Assembly (NCBI RefSeq): GCF_002127325.2 | Contig: NC_035437.2 | Span: 159,323,097-159,387,096 of the forward strand | Direction: 5' to 3' | DNA from: Helianthus annuus | Taxonomy: Eukaryota; Streptophyta; Magnoliopsida; Asterales; Asteraceae | Length of the DNA: 64,000 bases | Part shown: one piece after another, positions 1 to 9,559 of the stretch | Layout of the letters: every line of letters starts with the position of its first letter | Numbering within the stretch: position 1 is the first letter of the stretch | The notes under the pieces: generated by a model | What the model saw: the letters and a program-made list of their open reading frames with translations, nothing else | Told to the model about the DNA's origin: nothing | Database searches by the model: none | Program-made: the position numbers and the translations under genes

Positions 1-1368
1 AACTCCCAGCTGAAGGCGATGCCGTACCAGATCTTGATTTTTAAGCACGCCTTTTTGCGGCATCTCTTCCATACTCAGGCCGGTTTGGGCTTGGCGAATC
101 ATCCAAAGGGTCCTCAAACTCTTGATCTCGTGCATCAGATTGGGCTTGGGACGAGGCCCTTGACCTTTTGGAAGACGGTTATTTTCTTGGATTGCATACG
201 GGTTGTTCGGTTCATAAGCACGGTTATGAGGATGCATTTTTTCGTTTTGTAGAAGAAGAATTGAAGATGATTATAGAAGATGTGGTTGAATGTGGTAAAA
301 AATGGAAGAAAAATGTGAGTTTTATAGTGAAAAAATAATTTTTTTTAACATAGCCGTCGGCCAACGAGTAGCCCAACGGCTAGTTTGGTTTGGCCATTGA
401 GAGCCTGCCATGTCAGCTTGTCAAGACCGCCCCACGCCCGGCTTGAAACCCAAGCCCCAAGGGCCACGCCCCAACCCAAGCCCACCCGGGGTGGTGGCTT
501 GGGCGTTTTCCCCCAACCCACGCCCCAACCCAAGCCCCATACCCCATAGTCTTATGTCATCATGTGAGTGACACTTGTTAAGAGTTAACAAAAAAAAAAT
601 TAACTGGATTATGACAAAAGGACACTGTCCGATGAAAAACAATAACATAAAGAACATCTAGTGTAATTTCTTTAGTTAGAGGATAGCGTCTGCAATTTAC
701 CTCAAATTTAAAGAACCTAAATTACAATTAGTAGTTTTAAATTCATTCTGAATTAATTACTTTTTGAATATTACGTTTCTAATTATTATCAAATTATTAA
801 AGCTTTAAATACTTACATTATACAAGACATCGAAATAGTACTAGAACAAAATAACCTACACATTCCATTTGTAGTTTGTATTCATGTCATTTAACATTTG
901 TTACACTGGTGGGTGTGGGTGTGGCTTTTGGGCGTTGTTGGCCCTTTAACGTCGGCTGCTTTAACATGGGTTGGTGTTTTGGTCGGTGTTGCCCGCTTGG
1001 CGTGACAATATTGTTTGGCGTAGGGCGTTGGCCTGGGGTGACGTGACTGGCAATGTATGGCTGGGTGTTGATAACCGTTTGGCTAGCCCCTTCCACAACG
1101 CCGGCTTGGCCACGCCCCTTCCACACCCCACTTTTTTGGGTATGGACTGGTGAAGCCCACATCTGTTACGTGTCGTGTAATGCCCCCAACCCAAACCCCT
1201 CCACACCCCATAGTCTTGTGGAGACCTGAGTGTAATAATTTAGATGATGAGAGGGTCGCTGATGAATTTTGTTATAGAGCTTTAAATGTTAAAACTTTAT
1301 ATGGTATGGTCCTCAACTCCTGATCCACGGACCACCTACCTTCGTCGGTTGTTTATTGGTTGCTTATT

Positions 1369-1473
1369 CATTTTTTCAATGTTACATAGTTTTTAGATTT
1401 GGATACTAATCTTATCATGCTCATTTTTTCAATGTTACATAGTTTTTAGATTTGGATACTAATCTTATCATGC
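1369..1473. repeat. 52-bp tandem duplication
   Basis: Two nearly identical 52-bp units beginning CATTTTTTCAATG lie head to tail at about 1,369 and 1,421. No coding potential is seen. Confidence 0.75.
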
Positions 1474-1625
1474 TGACATTATAAACGTAACAAGTTATAA
1501 AAATTCCAATTAGTGAAAACTAAGGTTGAATGTTATTCACACGTCTATATTGTGTTATATTTGGATATTGATCCGTTTGGAAATTTTCAATAATGAAAGT
1601 TGAAACACACTAACATACTATATTA

Positions 1626-1790
1626 ATTGGAAACATGTAAAAGTGTGCCAATTGATTCCCATTACGTTTGTTTTACAATCCTTATTTTACCAGTGTTATT
1701 AAATCCATATTGTTGGTTACATGTAAACGTGTGCCGATTGATTCCCATTACGTATGTTTTACGATCCTTATTTTACCAATGTTTTGATAC
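1626..1790. repeat. Imperfect tandem duplication, about 86 bp
   Basis: Two copies share the block TTGATTCCCATTACGT followed by a diverged TGTTTTACRATCCTTATTTT stretch. They differ at several bases and appear older than the 52-bp duplication just upstream. Confidence 0.65.
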
Positions 1791-1793
1791 TCC

Positions 1794-2091
1794 GAACATG
1801 CATAGTGGTTGGAGTGAATAATGCCTCATCCTTAGGCGTTGTCCTTCACGTGTCGTCCTAGTTAGCAAATGGACGTTTTTCTAAAATGGGTGTAGTGGGG
1901 ATGTGGACATTATGTTAAAAATGATGTAAAGAATTAAATAAATAAAAAACATGAAAGAAATTGATTGGCTAAAGAAGATGGGGCTTACATGTGATTGGGC
2001 CATCAAAATGGGGCTTTGGCGTTGTTATTAAAACACGCTTTGGCGTTTTCGGGCAACAAAACGCCCCAAATCCACACCACTACGGGTGGTC
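1794..2091. mobile_element. PIF/Harbinger-like MITE
   Basis: The left end GAACATGCATAGTGGTTGG and the reverse complement of the right end, GACCACCCGTAGTGGTGTGG, are imperfect terminal inverted repeats. The interior has no ORF and contains GGGTGTAGTGGGGATGTGG and AACGCCCCA motifs, which recur in the element at 44,506-44,853. The flanking 3-bp duplication is unclear (TCC versus TCA). Superfamily is inferred from TIR style. Confidence 0.55.
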
Positions 2092-2483
2092 TCATATCGT
2101 TCATTGAACTAGCTATTCTACTACTTCATCAGGTGATGTCATAAATAATTTAGAGTTAAATGCCATTTTAATCCCTTTGGTTTGGGTTATTTTGCTAGTT
2201 TAGTCCAAAGGTTTCATTTTTCGCCTGTGGGTCCAAAAAGGTTTCACTGTTGCCATTTTAGTCCACTGGGTTAACTTCATAATATAGAGAGTGAGAAAGA
2301 GATACAGGGGAGAGAGATATATAAGAGAGAGAGAAAAATCTAATAATAATTTATTTTTTAATTTTTTAATTATAAGGGTATTTTGGTCATTTAACAATAC
2401 TTAACCAAAAAATTCTAACAGTGTTATAAATTTGGACTCGAATGGTTAAGAAAAGTGGCTATATGGACTGAGCGCGTTAAACA
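2092..2483. other. Spacer with possible MULE-MITE end
   Basis: The stretch near 2,160-2,280 has the repeated wording TTTTAGTCC / TTTAATCCC with GGTTT, common in plant fold-back MITEs, but I could not find its inverted partner. Around 2,285-2,400 the sequence is AT-rich with purine runs. No gene is seen. Confidence 0.4.
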
Positions 2484-2671
2484 CAGGGGCGGAACCAGAG
2501 GGGGGTCAAGAGGGTCCACTGACCCCCCGGACATAGAAATTTGTAAGATTTTTATATGTACAATATGAGATTTTTATAGGAAAAAATATGTTTTAGACTC
2601 TCTAGTTGTAGCCGGTAGAAAAGAGAGTCTTATGATGACCCTTGACAAAAAAAGTTCTGGTTCCGCCACTA
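2484..2671. mobile_element. hAT-like MITE, 188 bp
   Basis: The ends CAGGGGCGGAACCAGA and TCTGGTTCCGCCACTA are terminal inverted repeats. They are flanked by 8-bp sequences GTTAAACA (2,476-2,483) and ATTAAACA (2,672-2,679), a 7/8 match. An 8-bp duplication is the hallmark of hAT elements. No transposase is present, so it is non-autonomous. Confidence 0.8.
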
Positions 2672-2859
2672 ATTAAACATTTTGATTTTGAACTTAAATG
2701 TTTAAAACCTTTAAAACATGGAGACTCAAAAAGTAACTCGTATCATACATTCATAGCTGATCTTTTAATCATAAAATTAGTTTAAAACTTTTCTAGAAAC
2801 CTACCAATAAAATCACCAAATCCTATAAAATATTGGATTAGGATCAAATACAAAGAATC

Positions 2860-3258
2860 CTAATTGTAAGAAGTGTAAGAAGAATTTATAGAGTGACAAG
2901 TGTCTAATAACCTAAAAAAACCCACTACACAAAAAAAAAAAAAAAAAAAAAAACCTTAAACATCCACCACCACCAAAAACCTAAACCCCCACCCCCCTCC
3001 CCCCCCCTCACCCACCCTAAAAAAAAAAAAAAAAAAAAATTTGCCGAGTGGGTGGGGGGGTTAGGTTTTTGGGTGGGGGTGGGTGTTTAGTTTTTTTTTT
3101 AAGATTTTTTTTATGTTTTTGGGGGTGGGGGGGGGGGTTAGGTTTTTGGGTGGTGGTGGGGTGGGTGTTTAGGTTTTTGGTGGTGATGTAGTGGGTTTAG
3201 TTTTAGGTTATTAGACACTTGTCACTCTATAAATCCTTCTTACACTTCTTACAATTAG
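2860..3258. mobile_element. Fold-back MITE with poly-purine/pyrimidine core
   Basis: Arms of about 80 bp starting CTAATTGTAAGAAGTG are inverted around a core of long A runs, C runs and G runs. The right arm ends CACTTCTTACAATTAG. The core has CCACCACC/GGTGGTGG and several GGGTGGGGG clusters (3,047-3,085 and 3,120-3,160) that could form G-quadruplexes. No ORF and no clear target duplication were seen. Confidence 0.75.
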
Positions 3259-3727
3259 AAGCCTTTATAGAATAACTTGACGCATAAAATATTTATCTTT
3301 ATACCTTAAACGTTATGCGTACGTTGGTGAAATGTGTAATTGTCGTATGGCTCTGATTCAATTGTCAGAAAATGTAGTGGGATGAATAAATGGCAATTTA
3401 AGGCTCCATGCCTTTTGTAGTTAACTTCACATGCACTCAGGTCATTTCCTTTTCTTTTTGAACGGCAAATTATAATCTTTTATTCAATCACCAAAAAAAA
3501 AAAATTCATCAAAGCTATTAGCCAAGAGTGTGCCTATTGGCACACTAAAGTGCCTATTGGCACACCAAACCCTAGCAAAAGTTAGGGTTTATCTACGCTG
3601 CGTATTGGTCAATACGCAGCCTATAAGGTTAACCCTAGACGCTGCGTATTGACCAATACGCAGCGTAGATAAACCATAGATCTCAGTGCCTGATTACCAA
3701 TCATTGCACAGAAAACAAGGGCCCTAT

Positions 3728-4352
3728 ACGCTGCGTATTGACCAATACGCAGCGTATAGAAAACTGATGCACATTTGGGGTCATTTTGGTAGGTTTGAAG
3801 TGTCAAATGTTTGCCAGGTTTCTATACGCTGCGTATTGGTCAATACGCAGCGTATATAAACTTGGTAAAATTTGACACTTCATACCTGGAAACATTTTGT
3901 GTCAATTTCAGAAACATAAGGGACCATTATTGTAAATCCTGGAATCATCAGGGACCATTTATCTAAATTATGAAACAACAGGGACCATTTTTGTCTATTC
4001 ATGAAACTTCAGGGACCATTTTTATAAAAAATGAAACACCAGGGACCAAAATGTAAATATATATAAAATCAGTATAAAAGGGGGTCTTCTTTAAAGAACC
4101 GGCCCTTATCAAGAATCGAACTCGTGACCTATCATTTAGAACCGTAAAGCCTTAACCAGTTTATCCTCCGTTCCGGAGCTGTTAGAACATGGAACTTAAT
4201 TCATATATGCAGTAACTGCTAATAGGCTGCGTATTGGCCTATACGCAGCGTATACTGACACCTTGTATACGCTGCGTATTGACCAATACGCAGCGTATAA
4301 AGCCTTCTGAACTTTAAATTCACACAGAACTTGTTGTATTCCAGATACAATC
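3728..4352. repeat. Direct repeat copy 1 (partner 7,097-7,706)
   Basis: This block recurs with few changes at 7,097-7,706. The second copy lacks about 17 bp present near 3,882-3,898. Both run into the hairpin array through the same junction, ATTCCAGATACAATCGTTAGG. Confidence 0.8.
4099..4178 (-). repeat. tRNA-like sequence, possible SINE head
   Basis: On the minus strand this reads GGATAAACTGGTTAAGGC (like a pol III A box) followed about 35 nt later by GAGTTCGATTCTTG (close to the B-box consensus GGTTCGANTCC). Such paired boxes define tRNA-derived SINEs. I could not fold a complete tRNA, so it is not called as a tRNA gene. A second copy is at 7,453-7,535. Confidence 0.45.
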
Positions 4353-7046
4353 GTTAGGCCCGTACGCGCCTTACGGACGACGTCGACTAAATAATAAAAA
4401 AATATTATTTAGTCGACGTCGTCCGTAAGGCGCGTACGGGCCTAACGAGCGTCGAAACTAAGTCCGTCGTTGCCCGTTAGGCCCGTACGCGCCTTACGGA
4501 CGACGTCGACTAAATAATAAAAAAATATTATTTAGTCGACGTCGTCCGTAAGGCGCGTACGGGCCTAACGAGCGTCGAAACTAAACCCGTCGTTAAAATT
4601 TTAACGACGGGCTTAGTTTCGACGCTCGTTAGGCCCGTACGCGCCTTACGGACGACGTCGACTAAATAATAAAAAAAATATTATTTAGTCGACGTCGTCC
4701 GTAAGGCGCGTACGGGCCTAACGAGCGTCGAAACTAAGTCCGTCGTTGCCCGTTAGGCCCGTACGCGCCTTACGGACGACGTCGACTAAATAATAAAAAA
4801 AATATTATTTAGTCGACGTCGTCCGTAAGGCGCGTACGGGCCTAACGAGCGTCGAAACTAAACCCGTCGTTAAAATTTTAACGACGGGCTTAGTTTCGAC
4901 GCTCGTTAGGCCCGTACGCGCCTTACGGACGACGTCGACTAAATAATAAAAAAAATATTATTTAGTCGACGTCGTCCGTAAGGCGCGTACGGGCCTAACG
5001 AGCGTCGAAACTAAGTCCGTCGTTGCCCGTTAGGCCCGTACGCGCCTTACGGTTGATAAATTTACAAAAATGGTCCCTGAGGTTTGATGTGTTTACAAAA
5101 TCGGTCCCTGAGATTTGATGACTTTACAAAAATGGTCCCTGGTGTTTCCAGGATTTACAAAAATGGTCCCTGGTCAATTTCTGAAACACAAGGGACCATT
5201 TTTGTAAATCCTGGAAACACCAGGGACCATTTTTGTAAATTCATCAAACCTCAGGGACCAATTTTGTAAACACATCAAACCTCAGGGACCATTTTTTTAA
5301 ACATAAACTTAAATTGTTTTTTTTTTAACGACGTCGGGCCTTACGGGCAACGACGGACTTAGTTTCGACGCTCGTTAGGCCCGTACGCGCCTTACGGACG
5401 ACGTCGACTAAATAATAAAAAAAATATTATTTAGTCGACGTCGTCCGTAAGGCGCGTACGGGCCTAACGAGCGTCGAAACTAAGTCCGTCGTTGCCCGTT
5501 AGGCCCGTACGCGCCTTACGGAGGACGTCGACTAAATAATAAAAAAATATTATTTAGTCGACGTCGTCCGTAAGGCGCGTACGGGCCTAACGAGCGTCGA
5601 AACTAAACCCGTCGTTAAAATTTTAACGACGGGCTTAGTTTCGACGCTCGTTAGGCCCGTACGCGCCTTACGGACGACGTCGACTAAATAATAAAAAAAA
5701 TATTATTTAGTCGACGTCGTCCGTAAGGCGCGTACGGGCCTAACGAGCGTCGAAACTAAGTCCGTCGTTGCCCGTTAGGCCCGTACGCGCCTTACGGACG
5801 ACGTCGACTAAATAATAAAAAAAATATTATTTAGTCGACTTCGTCCGTAAGGCGCGTACGGGCCTAACGAGCGTCGTAACTAAACCCGTCGTTAAAATTT
5901 TAACGACGGGCTTAGTTTCGACGCTCGTTAGGCCCGTACGCGCCTTACGGACGACGTCGACTAAATAATAAAAAAAATATTATTTAGTCGACGTCGTCCG
6001 TAAGGCGCGTACGGGCCTAACGAGCGTCGAAACTAAGTCCGTCGTTGCCCGTAAGGCCCGACGTCGTTAAAAAAAAAACAATTTAAGTTTATGTTTAAAA
6101 AAATGGTCCCTGAGGTTTGATGTGTTTACAAAATTGGTCCCTGAGGTTTGATGAATTTACAAAAATGGTCCCTGGTGTTTCCAGGATTTACAAAAATGGT
6201 CCCTTGTGTTTCAGAAATTGACCAGGGACCATTTTTGTAAATCCTGGAAACACCAGGGACCATTTTTGTAAAGTCATCAAATCTCAGGGACCGATTTTGT
6301 AAACACATCAAACCTCAGGGACCATTTTTGTAAATTTATCAGCCGTAAGGCGCGTACGGGCCTAACGGGCAACGACGGACTTAGTTTCGACGCTCGTTAG
6401 GCCCGTACGCGCCTTACGGACGACGTCGACTAAATAATATTTTTTTTATTATTTAGTCGACGTCGTCCGTAAGGCGCGTACGGGCCTAACGAGCGTCGAA
6501 ACTAAGCCCGTCGTTAAAATTTTAACGACGGGTTTAGTTTCGACGCTCGTTAGGCCCGTACGCGCCTTACGGACGACGTCGACTAAATAATATTTTTTTT
6601 ATTATTTAGTCGACGTCCTCCGTAAGGCGCGTACGGGCCTAACGGGCAACGACGGACTTAGTTTCGACGCTCGTTAGGCCCGTACGCGCCTTACGGACGA
6701 CGTCGACTAAATAATATTTTTTTTATTATTTAGTCGACGTCGTCCGTAAGGCGCGTACGGGCCTAACGAGCGTCGAAACTAAGCCCGTCGTTAAAATTTT
6801 AACGACGGGTTTAGTTTCGACGCTCGTTAGGCCCGTACGCGCCTTACGGACGACGTCGACTAAATAATATTTTTTTTATTATTTAGTCGACGTCGTCCGT
6901 AAGGCGCGTACGGGCCTAACGGGCAACGACGGACTTAGTTTCGACGCTCGTTAGGCCCGTACGCGCCTTACGGACGACGTCGACTAAATAATATTTTTTT
7001 TATTATTTAGTCGACGTCGTCCGTAAGGCGCGTACGGGCCTAACGA
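4352..7046. repeat. CpG-rich hairpin array, block 1
   Basis: The basic unit is itself a palindrome of about 100 bp: CGTTAGGCCCGTACGCGCC, then TTACGGACGACGTCGACTA, then AATAATA with an A or T run, then the mirror image. Units are joined by linkers AGCGTCGAAACTAAG..CCGTCGTTGCC or by a second short palindrome ACGACGGG..AAAATTTT..CCCGTCGT. CpG, TCGA, ACGT and CGCG steps are unusually dense for plant non-coding DNA. No coding capacity is inferred. Confidence 0.9.
5050..5304. repeat. 'GGTCCCTGAGGTTTGATG' palindromic module
   Basis: A module of about 240 bp in which AATGGTCCCTGAGGTTTG units (about 40 bp each) run forward for half the length and then as their reverse complement. Related modules occur at about 6,095-6,345, 7,885-8,125, 8,330-8,552, 10,682-10,922, 12,885-13,130, 13,757-14,000 and 14,627-14,870, with a half copy at 15,905-16,020. 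A 61-codon open frame in most copies simply follows from the palindrome. Confidence 0.85.
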
Positions 7047-7096
7047 TTGTATCTGGAATACAACAAGTTTGTGTGAATTTAAAGTTCAGAAGGCTT

Positions 7097-7706
7097 TATA
7101 CGCTGCGTATTGGTCAATACGCAGCGTATAGAAAACTGATGCACATTTGGGGTCATTTTGGTAGGTTTGAAGTGTCAAATTTTTGCCAGGTTTCTATACG
7201 CTGCGTATTGACCAATACGAAGCGTATATAAACTTGGTAAAATTTGACACTTTGTGTCAATTTCAGAAACATAAGGGACCATTATTGTAAATCCTGGAAT
7301 CATCAGGGACCATTTATCTAAATTATCAAACAACAGGGACCATTTTTGTATATTCATGAAACTTCAGGGACCATTTTTATAAAAAATGAAACACCAGGGA
7401 CCAAAATGTAAATATATATAAAATCAGTATAAAAGGGGGTCTTCTTTAAAGAACCGGCCCTTATCATGAATCGAACTCGTGACCTATCATTTAGAACCGT
7501 AAAGCCTTAACCAGTTTATCCTCCGTTCCGGAGCTGTTAGAACATAGAACTTAATTCATATATGCAGTAACTATTAATAGGCTGCGTATTGGCCTATACG
7601 CAGCGTATATTGACACCTTGTATACGCTGCGTATTGGTCAATACGAGGCGTATAAAGCCTTCTGAACTTTAAATTCACACAGAACCTGTTGTATTCCAGA
7701 TACAAT
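7097..7706. repeat. Direct repeat copy 2 (partner 3,728-4,352)
   Basis: Contains four palindromes with the CTGCGTATTG core, the AGGGACCA repeats and the tRNA-like segment, in the same order as copy 1, then re-enters the hairpin array. One palindrome has changed to AATACGAAGCG at about 7,215. Confidence 0.8.
7453..7535 (-). repeat. tRNA-like sequence, second copy
   Basis: Nearly identical to 4,099-4,178, with A-box-like and B-box-like segments on the minus strand. It was copied with the surrounding block, so it is not an independent insertion. Confidence 0.45.
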
Positions 7707-9391
7707 CGTTAGGCCCGTACGCGCCTTACGGACGACGTCGACTAAATAATAAAAAAAATATTATTTAGTCGACGTCGTCCGTAAGGCGCGTACGGGCCTA
7801 ACGAGCGTCGAAACTAAGTCCGTCGTTGCCCGTAAGGCCCGACGTCGTTAAAAAAAAAAACAATTTAAGTTTATGTTTAAAAAAATGGTCCCTGAGGTTT
7901 GATGTGTTTACAAAATTGGTCCCTGAGGTTTGATGAATTTACAAAAATGGTCCCTGGTGTTTCCAGGATTTACAAAAATGGTCCCTTGTGTTTCAGAAAT
8001 TGACCAGGGACCATTTTTGTAAATCCTGGAAACACCAGGGACCATTTTTGTAAAGTCATCAAATCTCAGGGACTGATTTTGTAAACACATCAAACCTCAG
8101 GGACCATTTTTGTAAATTTATCAGCCGTAAGGCGCGTACGGGCCTAACGGGCAACGACGGACTTAGTTTCGACGCTCGTTAGGCCCGTACGCGCCTTACG
8201 GACGACGTCGACTAAATAATATTTTTTTTATTATTTAGTCGACGTCGTCCGTAAGGCGCGTACGGGCCTAACGAGCGTCGAAACTAAGTCCGTCGTTGCC
8301 CGTTAGGCCCGTACGCGCCTTACGGATGATAAATTTACAAAAATGGTCCCTGAGGTTTGATGTGTTTACAAAAGTGGTCCCTGGTGTTTCCAGGATTTAA
8401 TAAAATGGTCCCTTGTGTTTCAGAAATTGACCAGGGACCATTTTTGTAAATCCTGGAAACACCAGGGACCATTTTTGTAAATTCATCAAACCTCAGGGAC
8501 CGATTTTGTAAACACATCAAACCTCAGGGACCATTTTTGTAAATTTATCATCCGTAAGGCGCGTACGGGCCTAACGGGCAACGACGGACTTAGTTTCGAC
8601 GCTCGTTAGGCCCGTACGCGCCTTACGGACGACGTCGACTAAATAATATTTTTTTTATTATTTAGTCGACGTCGTCCGTAAGGCGCGTACGGGCCTAACG
8701 AGCGTCGAAACTAAGCCCGTCGTTAAAATTTTAACGACGGGTTTAGTTTCGACGCTCGTTAGGCCCGTACGCGCCTTACGGACGACGTCGACTAAATAAT
8801 ATTTTTTTTATTATTTAGTCGACGTCCTCCGTAAGGCGCGTACGGGCCTAACGGGCAACGACGGACTTAGTTTCGACGCTCGTTAGGCCCGTACGCGCCT
8901 TACGGACGACGTCGACTAAATAATATTTTTTTTATTATTTAGTCGACGTCCTCCGTAAGGCGCGTACGGGCCTAACGGGCAACGACGGACTTAGTTTCGA
9001 CGCTCGTTAGGCCCGTACGCGCCTTACGGACGACGTCGACTAAATAATATTTTTTTATTATTTAGTCGACGTCGTCCGTAAGGCGCGTACGGGCCTAACG
9101 AGCGTCGAAACTAAGCCCGTCGTTAAAATTTTAACGACGGGCTTAGTTTCGACGCTCGTTAGGCCCGTACGCGCCTTACGGACGACGTCGACTAAATAAT
9201 ATTTTTTTTATTATTTAGTCGACGTCCTCCGTAAGGCGCGTACGGGCCTAACGGGCAACGACGGACTTAGTTTCGACGCTCGTTAGGCCCGTACGCGCCT
9301 TACGGACGACGTCGACTAAATAATATTTTTTTTATTATTTAGTCGACGTCGTCCGTAAGGCGCGTACGGGCCTAACGAGCGTCGAAACTAA
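7706..9391. repeat. CpG-rich hairpin array, block 2
   Basis: Same hairpin units as block 1, with two GGTCCCTGAGG modules (7,885-8,125 and 8,330-8,552). It ends at 9,391, where the 3' flank of the Athila ORF1-like gene begins (GTTTGTAACGACAAAACAC). Confidence 0.88.
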
Positions 9392-9559
9392 GTTTGTAAC
9401 GACAAAACACTTTAAATAACCTGCCAGAATTTTTTATAACCTGCCTGAATTTCAAAACATAACATTTCAAAATATGTGAAACTGTTTACACCGAAGTTTG
9501 ATACATACATTACAAAATACATTACAAAGTTTGTACATACATAACAAAATGATAAAATA

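Larger units (their letters stand above)
1..1793. other. AT-rich intergenic sequence with degraded MITE ends
   Basis: I see no supportable gene. Two GC-rich blocks, about 350-560 and 890-1,215, are rich in GCCCCAACCCAAGCCCC-type runs and both finish with CCCCATAGTCTT, so they look like ends of one MITE family. The short open frames in these blocks follow from base composition and have no recognisable domain. Confidence 0.6.
3590..4352. repeat. Left subterminal palindrome region
   Basis: Six copies of a palindrome of about 34 bp, core CTGCGTATTGGTCAATACG, lie at about 3,594, 3,639, 3,727, 3,822, 4,225 and 4,265. The same motif occurs near the far right end (about 19,507-19,720) and in decayed form at 16,200-16,770. 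Between copies are runs of 'AGGGACCA' 40-bp repeats. The distribution resembles subterminal transposase-binding repeats, which is an inference. Confidence 0.75.
4264..7131. repeat. Giant palindrome, 2.87 kb
   Basis: The two 1.4-kb arms are near-perfect reverse complements around about 5,697. Matching pairs include the AAAGCCTTCTGAAC block (about 4,303 versus 7,093), the 61-codon frame at 5,084-5,269 versus its mirror at 6,126-6,311 (same peptide), and TTTAAGTTTATGTTT at 6,080 versus its complement at 5,303. The arms are themselves built from shorter hairpins. Transcribed in either direction it would form a very long duplex RNA. Confidence 0.9.

Noticed and set aside
4099..4178. A functional tRNA gene
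   Set aside because: Only A- and B-box-like motifs are visible; I could not form an acceptor stem or anticodon arm, so it is kept as a SINE-like repeat.
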